Part shown: positions 34,473-42,188 of the stretch, piece after piece | Position numbering within the stretch: the first letter of the stretch is position 1 | Layout of the letters: each line of letters begins with the position of its first letter | NCBI GenBank assembly: GCA_963816925.1 | Contig: CAWFMY010000027.1 | Coordinates: 248,001 to 312,000 of the forward strand | Source of the DNA: CAIWHR01 sp963816925 | GTDB lineage: Bacteria > Pseudomonadota > Gammaproteobacteria > Burkholderiales > Casimicrobiaceae | Reading direction: 5' to 3' | DNA: 64,000 nucleotides | Notes under the pieces: generated by a model | The model's input: the letters and a program-made list of their open reading frames with translations, nothing else | Told to the model about the DNA's origin: nothing | Databases searched by the model: none | Made by a program: the position numbers and the translations under genes

Positions 34473-35842
34473 GCGGATTCCCTCTGCGCCCCCTCGGAGC
34501 GACGCAGTGAGCTGGGGGCATCACAGTGGACGGCGGCGGCCGCCACGCGTTTCGCCTTGACCATCTGGAAGTAGCTCTCCAGCCGGTTCTTGACGTTGGC
34601 CGCGGAGAAATAGCGGGGGTCGACGAGGTCGGTCTCGATGAACGCCGCGGGCTTGCCCGTGCGCCGCTCGACCTCGCGCAGGATCAGGAGCTGGCCGGCC
34701 GAGAAGCTGTTGCAGCTCTTGATCGAATTGATGAGGAGGCCGTCCGCCTGGTACTCGTCGATGTACTTGCAGATCATGTCGACGCGCGACGGCAGGTTCA
34801 AATTCGTGTAGCAGCCGAGGCAGTAGTCGGCGAGCGACTCCAGCGGATGGGCGGCGTCGTGGCGGAAGCCGAAATCGTAGAGACCGCCGACTTTCGCGTA
34901 GGTCGACGACACGACCACCGCGCCCTCGTCGTAGAACATCTTCCAGAATTCGCGGAAGCTGGTCCAGTTGGGCGGGCCTTCCACGACCAGCCGGTACTTT
35001 TCCTCGCCCATCTCGCCTTCGGGCGTGACCGGGCCCTTGCCTTCGCGAACGCGCTGCTCGATCTCCTGCCGCAGCACCCGGTAGTATTCCGTCGCCTCGG
35101 GCGTGCCGCGGAACGCGGTGAAGATCGGACCGATGTAATAGACGGCGCCGAAGTAGCCGTCGATCGGCGAGGGCCGGTTCTTCGCGGAATGCAGCACGGC
35201 GACGAGATCCTCCTCGGCCTTCTGCGATTCGCGCATGTACTGACGAAGACGGTCGATGTCGAACTTGACGCCGGAAATGCGCTCGAGCGTCGGGATCACC
35301 GTTTCCTTCAGCTGCTTGACCACATACTCGCGCATGTTCGGCGCGATCCGGCCTTCGCCCTGGTACGGGACGTGCAGCATCACCGTCTCGCAGCCGTACT
35401 TGTGGCGGATCAGCTCGAACCACTTCATGAACGTGAAGCAGCCGGTGTAGGAAAGCAGCAGGATGTCCGGCTTCGGGAGCACCTCGCCGGTGGGGCCGAC
35501 CTCGCCGCCCATCATCATCCCGAGATCGGCCTTGACGTACGTGCAGACGTCCTCGGACTGGCCGTCGCGCTCGGCATCCATGATCATCTTGCCGGACTTC
35601 TTGCGCATGCCGTTCTGCAGCGCGTTCGTCTCGGGCAGGCTCCGCGCGAAGTCGAAGCACATCAGGAGCTCGTTCAGGTTGCCGGGCACGAATGTCGCGG
35701 CGACCTTGCGGCCCTGCTCGTGCGCATGCGCGAGGTCGTGGTAGTTGCTGTTGATCATCTCCTTCTGCAGCAGCATCGCGTCCTCCTTCTGGACGTTCTG
35801 CGGCTTCTTGACGCTGGCGGGCATCGCGGCGGTGGTGGTCAT
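34271..35842 (-). CDS. bcrB: Benzoyl-CoA reductase subunit B (stop codon apparently lost)
   Basis: The family part covers about residues 1-432: VKKPQNVQKEDAMLLQKEMI at the N terminus, DILLLSYTGCFTFMKWFELI near 125, YFGAVYYIGPIFTAFRGTPEA near 230, DYCLGCYTNLNLPSRVDMI near 340, and SIKSCNSFSAGQLLILREVE near 375, an HgdB-type substrate-binding subunit with FeS-ligating cysteines. BcrB and BcrC bind benzoyl-CoA. After QMVKAKRVAAA (near 34540) similarity should end, but no stop follows. The frame runs 250 bases into bcrA in another frame, giving 523 residues. A one-base indel near 34530-34550 would place a TGA at 34523-34521. Confidence 0.88.
   Translation of the reverse strand: MTTTAAMPASVKKPQNVQKEDAMLLQKEMINSNYHDLAHAHEQGRKVAATFVPGNLNELLMCFDFARSLPETNALQNGMRKKSGKMIMDAERDGQSEDVCTYVKADLGMMMGGEVGPTGEVLPKPDILLLSYTGCFTFMKWFELIRHKYGCETVMLHVPYQGEGRIAPNMREYVVKQLKETVIPTLERISGVKFDIDRLRQYMRESQKAEEDLVAVLHSAKNRPSPIDGYFGAVYYIGPIFTAFRGTPEATEYYRVLRQEIEQRVREGKGPVTPEGEMGEEKYRLVVEGPPNWTSFREFWKMFYDEGAVVVSSTYAKVGGLYDFGFRHDAAHPLESLADYCLGCYTNLNLPSRVDMICKYIDEYQADGLLINSIKSCNSFSAGQLLILREVERRTGKPAAFIETDLVDPRYFSAANVKNRLESYFQMVKAKRVAAAAVHCDAPSSLRRSEGAQRESACAASSASISARRPPRRWSWTRTRTSSGAASRTRARTTTPPRPSPSRKRSSTAASSCSARRLPARAR
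34479..34519. repeat. GC-rich hairpin element between bcrA and bcrB
   Basis: The sequence GCGCCCCCTCGGAGCGACGC and the following GAGCTGGGGGC can pair as a hairpin and resemble the element at 22022-22094. On the coding strand it lies between the expected bcrB stop and the bcrA start. It may adjust relative expression or mRNA stability of the subunit genes. Confidence 0.4.
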
Positions 35843-35992
35843 CGTTGTGTCCTCATTGGTTCAGGCTTCGCGCGGTCACGCCTCGGCCTCCGGAGCCGAA
35901 GTCGTTCGCCGACGACCGAGCTATCGGCCTCACGCGGCGATTCGCACTGGCTCGCATCCCCTCGCCTTCGGCCCGGGGCCCCTGCTCGCTGC

Positions 35993-37171
35993 TCACGCCG
36001 CGCTCCAAAGCTTGATCGAATCGGCGAAAGTCCCCGCCTGCTCGCGGATCGGCGCCATCTGGCCGGTGTTCTCGGCGTACTTGAACGCGGTGTGGGGCAC
36101 CTTGTGCTTGCCCAGCACGTCCTGCAGCATCGGCCGCTCGAGCAGCGCCGGATCGCAGAACGACGGCGCGGCGAAGATGACGCCCTCCGCGGCGCGCGTC
36201 TTGACCTGCTTCAGCAGGAACACGCCCTTTTCCTCGCGCGTCGTCTCGTACTTCGCTGCAGTCGTCGCCGAGCGGTGAAGGAACGCCTTCGAGAGCTCGT
36301 CGAGCGGATCGGCGTCGGCCGGGACGTCGTCCAGCAGCCAGCGCGTCACCAGCATGAAATCGTCGTCGACGATGTAGCAGCCCGACATTTCGATCGACTT
36401 GATCAGCGCGAGCGGCGGCTGCTCGCAGAACGCGCCGGTGATCACGACGCGCGCATTGTCGCGCTTCGGGCGCGGCAGCGCGTCGGCCGCGGCGATGTAT
36501 TCGCGCACGAGTCTCGTGTGGTCTTCGGGCGGCAGCACCATGCCGGCGCGCAGCACGAGGTAGACCTCGGACGTCGGCGCCTGCCACGGCTTTTCCGCGC
36601 GGTAGGCGTACAGGTCGCGTATCGCCGCGCGATTGTCGTTGAACACCCGGATCGACGCGTTGAGCTCGGCGTTCGTTATCGGCTTGCCGCGCATCTTTCC
36701 GAGGTCTTCGCGCAGCACCTCGAGTTCCTGGATGTAGAACGCGCCGCCGATCGAGTCCACGAAGTTCTGCGGCACGTCGAGATACTTGACGTACTTGTCC
36801 TTGAACAGCAGCTGCCACATGCCGGACAGGTTCCGGATGACGTCGCAGATCGACGGGAACAGCATGCCGTCGAGACAGTCGAGGCGTCCGGTCAGCCCGA
36901 GCTCGATCGTCGAGCGCGGAATGCGGCAGATGTAGCTCTGGTAATAGGCGTCGCCCTGGATCACCTCGATCTGATCGCCGCCGCCCAGGATGCCGACCGA
37001 CAGCATGCCCGCGGCGTGGATCAGCTCGCGCGGAACGTAGACCGGCAGATAGCCGATCGCCTTGCGCCCCGGCGCGGCCGCCTTCCATTCCTTGACCGCA
37101 TTGAAGTCGAGGTCGTCGAACAGCGCCTGGCAGCGCTCGACGATCCTGATCACGGCAGGAGTCTCAACCAT
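35993..37171 (-). CDS. bcrC: Benzoyl-CoA reductase subunit C
   Basis: A 392-residue HgdB-like subunit, close to the usual BcrC length. It has AIGYLPVYVPRELIHAAGMLSVG at 37-59, YQSYICRIPRSTIELG near 78, DGMLFPSICDVIRNLSGMW near 102, ITGAFCEQPPLALIKSIEMSGCYIVDDDFM near 245-275, and FAAPSFCDPALLERPML near 335. Cysteines in these segments ligate the active-site cluster. The start shares one base with the dch stop (TGATG). A 150-base gap with no gene or clear signal separates it from bcrB (35843-35992). Together with BcrABD it reduces the benzoyl-CoA ring. Confidence 0.92.
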   Translation of the reverse strand: MVETPAVIRIVERCQALFDDLDFNAVKEWKAAAPGRKAIGYLPVYVPRELIHAAGMLSVGILGGGDQIEVIQGDAYYQSYICRIPRSTIELGLTGRLDCLDGMLFPSICDVIRNLSGMWQLLFKDKYVKYLDVPQNFVDSIGGAFYIQELEVLREDLGKMRGKPITNAELNASIRVFNDNRAAIRDLYAYRAEKPWQAPTSEVYLVLRAGMVLPPEDHTRLVREYIAAADALPRPKRDNARVVITGAFCEQPPLALIKSIEMSGCYIVDDDFMLVTRWLLDDVPADADPLDELSKAFLHRSATTAAKYETTREEKGVFLLKQVKTRAAEGVIFAAPSFCDPALLERPMLQDVLGKHKVPHTAFKYAENTGQMAPIREQAGTFADSIKLWSAA

Positions 37172-37944
37172 CAGCGATGCTCCCAGTTGGGTTTGCGCTT
37201 CGCGAGAAAGGCGACGAGGCCCTCGTTGGCGTCGCGGGTCGCCATCAGCCGGTCGAGGTAGAGCCGCTCGACCTCGGCAAGCCGCTGCCGAACGTCGCGG
37301 ATCATCGCCCCGCGCACGGCCGCCACGGCGCACGCGAGCGCCGCGGCGCTCTTGTCCGCAAGATGCTGGTCGAAATACGCGAGCGCCGCCGTCTCGGGAT
37401 CGTCGAACACGACCTGCGCGAGGCCCATCGCCTTGGCTTGGGCGGCGCCGACCGAGCGTCCGGAGAACAACAGCCATTCCGCCGCGGGCTGGTTGACGCG
37501 CCAGGGCAGCAGCACGGAGGCGGCCGGCGCGAACACGCCGAGGTTCATCTCCGGCTGGCCGAACTGCGCATCGGGCGCGGCGAAGATCGCGCTGCCCGCG
37601 AGCGCGACCTCCAATCCTCCGCCCAGGCACTGCCCGCGGACAACGACGAGAATCGGCGCCGGGAATTCGAGCATTGCGAGGATCAGCGCGTGCAGCGAAG
37701 CGAGCATCGCGGCGCAGCGGCCGGGCAGATGCTCCTCGACGCTCGCGCCGAAGCTGAAATGCGGCCCCTCGGCGTCGAGCAGCACGGCGCGCAACGTCGG
37801 CGTCCCGCGCCAGGCGACCAAGGCGCCATGCAGCGCGGCGATCATCGCGGCGTCCACGAGATTGGCCTTCGGCCGCGCGAGGGTCAGGCGCAGCAGCGCG
37901 CCGTCGCGCTCGATCCGATCCTTCAACGGGGATTCGGCAGCCAT
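37171..37944 (-). CDS. dch: Cyclohexa-1,5-diene-1-carbonyl-CoA hydratase
   Basis: A 257-residue crotonase-fold enzyme. LTLARPKANLVDAAMIAALH at 20-39 is the Dch-type opening, FSFGASVEEHLPGRCAAML near 63-81, VRGQCLGGGLEVALAGSAIFAAP near 104-126 is the oxyanion-hole segment, and FGQPEMNLGVFAP near 130. It adds water to the diene product of benzoyl-CoA reductase, giving 6-hydroxycyclohex-1-ene-1-carbonyl-CoA. It lies between oah (3-base gap) and bcrC (1-base overlap) in one operon. Confidence 0.9.
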   Translation of the reverse strand: MAAESPLKDRIERDGALLRLTLARPKANLVDAAMIAALHGALVAWRGTPTLRAVLLDAEGPHFSFGASVEEHLPGRCAAMLASLHALILAMLEFPAPILVVVRGQCLGGGLEVALAGSAIFAAPDAQFGQPEMNLGVFAPAASVLLPWRVNQPAAEWLLFSGRSVGAAQAKAMGLAQVVFDDPETAALAYFDQHLADKSAAALACAVAAVRGAMIRDVRQRLAEVERLYLDRLMATRDANEGLVAFLAKRKPNWEHR

Positions 37945-37947
37945 GGC

Positions 37948-39072
37948 TCAGCCTTTGCGCGCGCTCTTCGGCAGGATCGAATCGTGCAGCGGTCCGACCC
38001 AGCTCTCGCCCGCGGCGAGCTTCTGCCGCAGCAGGACGAAGTCGGCTTCACGGTCGTCCTTCGCCCCTTCGTTGAACGCCGTGAATCCGGCGCGCGCCTC
38101 GGTCATCATGTTGAGGGCGAGCCACGCGCGCGAGTTCTCCTTGTTGCGGTTCCACGCGTCGAGCTTGGGCTTGCGCAATTCCTCGAGGGTCTTGGTCGTG
38201 CAGTCCGGGAACGTGAGGAGCATCTTCGCGCAGAGCTCGGCGACCTTCGCGTCGAGCAGCGACAGGTCGACAGTGCCGCGCGCCAGCTGCGCCTTGCCGG
38301 CCTTGTGCGCGTCGCCGGACTTCGGCTCGCCGTACACGAAGCGTCCGAACGCGTCGGTCATCTGTTGTGTCTCGACCAGTGGATTCGCGACGAACTGGCC
38401 GTCGACCTTGAGCGCGGGCACGAGGTCGGTGAGGATGCCCATCCAGTACGCCTTGTGCGCCGAGAACGGCTCGCACAGCACGCACGCGGCCATCGAGCGC
38501 TCGGCGCCCGCCATGACCGGCAGGAAGTCCGTCGCGCCGCCGAGGGGTGCCGAGCCGTGCTTCGGGCCCGCCTGGCCGAAGCGCGCGAGGTCCTGCGCGA
38601 CGGAGAAGTCGCAGGCCATGCCGATCTCCTGGCCGCCGCCGATGCGCATGCCGTTCACGCGGCAGATCACCGGCTTGTCGCAGGCGAGGATCGCCGAGAC
38701 CATGTCGTTGAACAGGCGCATGTACTGCCGGTATTCCTGCGGGTGACCCGCGTAGTACTCGGCGTATTCCTTGGTGTTGCCGCCGGTGCAGAACGCCTTG
38801 TCGCCGGCGCCGGTGAACACGACGCAATTGACGTCGCGCGCGTTCGATGCGGCGCGAAACGCCAGGATCACGCCTTTCACCATGTCGGTCGTGTACGAAT
38901 TGAACTGGGCCGGATTGTCGAGCGTGATCCAGGCGTTGTAGAGGCCGGAACCACGCCGTCCGTCGATCAGCGTGGCCGGCCGCTTTTCATAGCGGACGCC
39001 GGGCTTGGCGATGTCGTCGACGAGGTCGTGGTTCTTGAATTCGCGGCGGGCGATGCGGTCGGGTGCGTTCAT
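37948..39072 (-). CDS. oah: 6-Oxocyclohex-1-ene-1-carbonyl-CoA hydrolase (ring opening)
   Basis: A 374-residue crotonase-superfamily protein, the length typical of Oah and longer than ordinary enoyl-CoA hydratases. It has FTGAGDKAFCTGGNTKEYAEYYAGHPQEY near 86-114, VICRVNGMRIGGGQEIGMACDFSVA near 135-160, FGQAGPKHGSAPLGGATDFLP near 166-186, and the C-terminal AGESWVGPLHDSILP. It hydrates and hydrolytically opens the ring of 6-oxocyclohexene-1-carbonyl-CoA to 3-hydroxypimelyl-CoA, the committed step of anaerobic benzoate breakdown. The start ATG at 39072 lies 11 bases after the had stop. Confidence 0.93.
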   Translation of the reverse strand: MNAPDRIARREFKNHDLVDDIAKPGVRYEKRPATLIDGRRGSGLYNAWITLDNPAQFNSYTTDMVKGVILAFRAASNARDVNCVVFTGAGDKAFCTGGNTKEYAEYYAGHPQEYRQYMRLFNDMVSAILACDKPVICRVNGMRIGGGQEIGMACDFSVAQDLARFGQAGPKHGSAPLGGATDFLPVMAGAERSMAACVLCEPFSAHKAYWMGILTDLVPALKVDGQFVANPLVETQQMTDAFGRFVYGEPKSGDAHKAGKAQLARGTVDLSLLDAKVAELCAKMLLTFPDCTTKTLEELRKPKLDAWNRNKENSRAWLALNMMTEARAGFTAFNEGAKDDREADFVLLRQKLAAGESWVGPLHDSILPKSARKG

Positions 39073-39083
39073 GGGAGCCTCGG

Positions 39084-40154
39084 TCAGTGCGCGGGCGTGA
39101 GTACCACGCGCTTCTTGATTTCGCGGTGGTGGACCGCGGCGAAGATGCGGTTGATGTCGTCGAGCGAATGCGCCTCGACGAACGGTTTGATCGCGACCTT
39201 GCCGTCGAGCACGAGATCGAGCGCCGCCGGATAGGACTCGGGCGGGCAGCCCCAGTTGCCGAGCGCGCGCGCGTCGTAGGCCATGAGATTGGAGAGGCGG
39301 ATCTCGATCTTGTCCATCGTGAAGCCGACGACCGAGAGCGTCGCGCCGTGGACGAGCAGTCCGAATGCGGTGAGCTGCCCGGGAGCGGTTCCCGAGCATT
39401 CGAAGATGAACCACTCCGTGGCGGGCAGGCCGTTTTGCTTCGCGAACGCGTTGATCGCGACCTTCATCGCCTTGCCGTCGAGGACCCGGGCGTCGAGCGT
39501 CAATGCGGCGCCATGATGCGAGATCGCTTCGAGCTTGTCCTCGTCGACGTCGATCGCGACGACCGTGGCGCCGAACGCCTTCGCGACCTGGACGCAGTAG
39601 CCGCCCACGCCGCCGGCGCCGACGACGATGGCGAGACTTCCCGGCTTCACGCCGGCGCGCCGCACGGCCTGGTAAGGCGTGGTCAAGGCGTCGGCGACGA
39701 TGGAGACGTCGGCGAGGGTGAGGCCCGCCTTCGCCAGGCGCGTCTCGTCGACCTCGCAGAGCCCCCGGCCCGGCACGACGATGTGCGACGCGAACCCGCC
39801 GTGGATGTCGTTGCCCGGCATCTTCTGCGTGCGGCAGATCGGCGCAAGCCCGCGCCGGCAGAGATCGCATTCGCCGCACGGCAATACGGCGGGGACGATC
39901 ACCGCCTTCCGGAGCCAGTGCTCGGCGCCGGGGCCGGCGGCGACGACGTGTCCGCTGATCTCGTGGCCCAGTGCCAGCGGCAGCGGATGGTTGGTCCGCA
40001 CGCCATCGTAGTAGTAGCCGAGGTCCGTGTGGCAGACGCCGCAGCCCGCGATCGCGACCACGACTTCGCCGGCGCCCGGTTCGGCGGCGAACGTCGCGCG
40101 CTCGAGCGGTGCTTTCACTGCCGTCATCAGCCAACGGCGGGCTTCGATGCTCAT
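39084..40154 (-). CDS. had: 6-Hydroxycyclohex-1-ene-1-carbonyl-CoA dehydrogenase
   Basis: A 356-residue medium-chain zinc alcohol dehydrogenase. GCGVCHTDLGYYYDGVRTNHPL near 38-59 and GHEISGHV contain the catalytic zinc ligands. CGECDLCRRGLAPIC near 93-107 is the structural zinc site, and VGAGGVGGYCVQVAKAFGA near 180 the NAD-binding loop. The YYYDGVRTNHPLPLALGHE stretch is characteristic of Had. It oxidises the hydroxyl formed by Dch with NAD+. AAGGAGG precedes the ATG at 40154. It is the first gene of the had-oah-dch-bcrCBAD-fdx operon, read from the promoter region shared with korAB. Confidence 0.92.
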   Translation of the reverse strand: MSIEARRWLMTAVKAPLERATFAAEPGAGEVVVAIAGCGVCHTDLGYYYDGVRTNHPLPLALGHEISGHVVAAGPGAEHWLRKAVIVPAVLPCGECDLCRRGLAPICRTQKMPGNDIHGGFASHIVVPGRGLCEVDETRLAKAGLTLADVSIVADALTTPYQAVRRAGVKPGSLAIVVGAGGVGGYCVQVAKAFGATVVAIDVDEDKLEAISHHGAALTLDARVLDGKAMKVAINAFAKQNGLPATEWFIFECSGTAPGQLTAFGLLVHGATLSVVGFTMDKIEIRLSNLMAYDARALGNWGCPPESYPAALDLVLDGKVAIKPFVEAHSLDDINRIFAAVHHREIKKRVVLTPAH

Positions 40155-40243
40155 CGCGACGATCCTCCTTCTGCAGGTTCCCGGGGGGTCGCCGCGTCGA
40201 CGAGGCGACTTCCCGCGCGCTTGACGCCAGCGCCCGGCCGGAG

Positions 40244-40357
40244 CTATTCTGGTATTACAGTACCACAATACCGGTTTGCGTCAAATCATCTTGCGCGAGC
40301 GCCATTGCGGACGTCTTGATCTGCATCAATTGCCCCCGCGCGCGAAGCCGGTTTACT
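40244..40357. promoter_or_regulatory. Divergent had/korA control region: operator (site C) and perfect FNR box
   Basis: TTGAT-CTGC-ATCAA at 40316-40329 is a perfect FNR/Dnr consensus. It is centred 41.5 bases before about 40364, and TTTACT at 40352-40357 can be the -10 of korA. Leftward, TTGACG (40284-40279) and TGTAAT (40259-40254), 19 bases apart, form a had promoter. The inverted repeat TGGTATTACAGTACCA (40250-40265), flanked by GCTATTC on its left, covers that -10. The same repeat with AATAGC on the gene side occurs at 18.73 and 28.92 kb, which suggests one regulator for all three. Confidence 0.65.
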
Positions 40358-40385
40358 GCGCTCATCGGATGGAGGAGGACGCGAC

Positions 40386-42188
40386 GTGCAAGCAACGGCT
40401 ACGACTACGACACCCAGGGACGCGGCCGCGGCGCCCTCGGCGCGGGGCACATCCGCGAGCCTGTCGATCGCGCTGGCCGGCAGCGGCGGCAGCGGCGTGA
40501 TGACCGCCGGCACGCTGCTGCTCCACGCCGCGGCCCGCGCGGGACTGTATGGCCTGATGGTGCGCACCAGCGGGCCGCAGATCCGCGGCGGCGAGGCCGC
40601 GGCGCTGGTGCGGATCGGCCATGCGCCGACCAGCACGCTTGACGACACGTTCGACCTGCTGCTCGCGATCGACTGGCAGAACGTCCACCGCTTCGCCGAC
40701 GAGATTCCGCTGCGCGCGACGAGCGTGATGATCGGCGATCCGGACGAAGGCGAGCCGCCTGACGCCTTCAGGGCGAGCGGCGCGCGCTATGTGCCGCGCC
40801 CGCTCAAGAAGACCGCGAAGGCCATTGCCGGCAGCTGGACCAACATGGTCGCGCTCGGGCTCGCCGGCGCGCTCGCCGGCATCCCGGCGGCGGCGCTCGA
40901 AGCAGCGGTCCGCGAATCGTGGAAGCGCAATGCGGAATCATTGAAGGCCAATCTCGCGGCGCTGCAAGCCGGCTTCGACGCTGCTGCCGGGATCGAGGGC
41001 GTCGCGGGCCTGCGCGTTGCCAACCCCGGGACCCGCCCGCGCTGGCTCATCAGCGGCAACGAGGCCGCCGGCTTGGGCGCAATCCGCGGCGGTGTCCGCT
41101 TCGTCGCTGCCTACCCGATCACACCGGCGACCGAACTCCTCGAATGGATGGCGCCGGCGCTGGCCCGGATCGGCGGCACGCTATTGCAGGCGGAGGACGA
41201 GCTGGCCTCCGTCAACATGATCATCGGCGCCTCCTACGGCGGCGTGCCGTCGCTGACCGCCACGGCCGGCCCCGGCCTCGCGCTGATGACCGAAGGCATC
41301 GGCCTCGCGGTCGCCGCCGAAGTCCCGATCGTCGTCGTCGACGTGATGCGCGGCGGCCCGTCGACCGGCATCCCGGCGAAGAGCGAGCAGAGCGACCTGT
41401 CGTTTGCCGTCAGCGGACTGACCGGCGACGCGCCGCGCCTCGTGCTCGCGCCGACGTCGATCGCCGATTGCCTCGCGACGACGCAATGGGCGGTAACGCT
41501 CGCCGAGACGCTGCAGACGCCGGCGATCGTGCTGTCCGATCAGTTCATGGGCCAGTCGCGCGCGATCATCGATCGTCCCGCCGACATCGCGTTCGCGGGC
41601 CGGCGGCTGACGACGGACGCGAACACGCCCGACTACAAGCGCTACCGGAATACCGCGTCCGGAATCTCGCCGATGGCGATCCCCGGCACGCCAGGTGTCG
41701 TCTACACGGCGGACGGGCTCGAGCACACCGAAGCCGGAATCCCGAACAGCGGCGCGCGCGACCACGAGCTCCAGCTCGACAAGCGCGAGCGCAAATTGCG
41801 GCAGCACGACTACGGCGCGTACTGGGCCGACATCGAAGGCGACGGCGACCTCGCGGTCGTCACGTTCGGCTCGGTGACCGCCGCGGTCCGCGAAGCGGTG
41901 GCCCGCGCCGCCCTGCAGGGAATCGCGGCACGGCTCATCGCGCTGCGCCTGATCGCGCCCGCACGGCCCGAGCAGATGGACGCCGCCCTCGCCGGCGTGT
42001 CGCGCATCCTCGTCGTCGAGCAGAACCACGGCGGACAATTGCTGCGCTACCTGCGCTCCGTCTACGACCTTCCGGGCAAGCCCGCCGGCTACCATCGCCC
42101 GGGCCCGCTGCCGCTGCGACCCGGAGAGGTCACGAAAGCGATCGTCGACTGGGCGCGCGCGGGCCAACGCGCGAAGGAGGCCGCATGA
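40386..42188 (+). CDS. korA: 2-Oxoglutarate:ferredoxin oxidoreductase, fused gamma-alpha subunit
   Basis: A 600-residue protein. Residues 25-195 are the gamma domain (LAGSGGSGVMTAGTLLLHAA, RTSGPQIRGGEAAALVRIG). Residues 225-600 are the alpha domain, with AAYPITPATELLEWMAP near 245, AEDELASVNMIIGASYGGVPSLTATAGPG near 275-303, and VEQNHGGQLLRYLRS near 550. In Thauera this enzyme regenerates reduced ferredoxin for benzoyl-CoA reductase while oxidising 2-oxoglutarate. It starts at a GTG with GGAGGAGG upstream and overlaps korB by four bases. An alternative 2-oxoacid such as phenylglyoxylate is less likely, since that enzyme has five separate subunits. Confidence 0.85.
   Translation: MQATATTTTPRDAAAAPSARGTSASLSIALAGSGGSGVMTAGTLLLHAAARAGLYGLMVRTSGPQIRGGEAAALVRIGHAPTSTLDDTFDLLLAIDWQNVHRFADEIPLRATSVMIGDPDEGEPPDAFRASGARYVPRPLKKTAKAIAGSWTNMVALGLAGALAGIPAAALEAAVRESWKRNAESLKANLAALQAGFDAAAGIEGVAGLRVANPGTRPRWLISGNEAAGLGAIRGGVRFVAAYPITPATELLEWMAPALARIGGTLLQAEDELASVNMIIGASYGGVPSLTATAGPGLALMTEGIGLAVAAEVPIVVVDVMRGGPSTGIPAKSEQSDLSFAVSGLTGDAPRLVLAPTSIADCLATTQWAVTLAETLQTPAIVLSDQFMGQSRAIIDRPADIAFAGRRLTTDANTPDYKRYRNTASGISPMAIPGTPGVVYTADGLEHTEAGIPNSGARDHELQLDKRERKLRQHDYGAYWADIEGDGDLAVVTFGSVTAAVREAVARAALQGIAARLIALRLIAPARPEQMDAALAGVSRILVVEQNHGGQLLRYLRSVYDLPGKPAGYHRPGPLPLRPGEVTKAIVDWARAGQRAKEAA

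Noticed and set aside
35843..35992. Possible small gene between bcrB and bcrC
   Set aside because: The open frames there are extensions of shadow frames of bcrC without a ribosome site or a plausible product.
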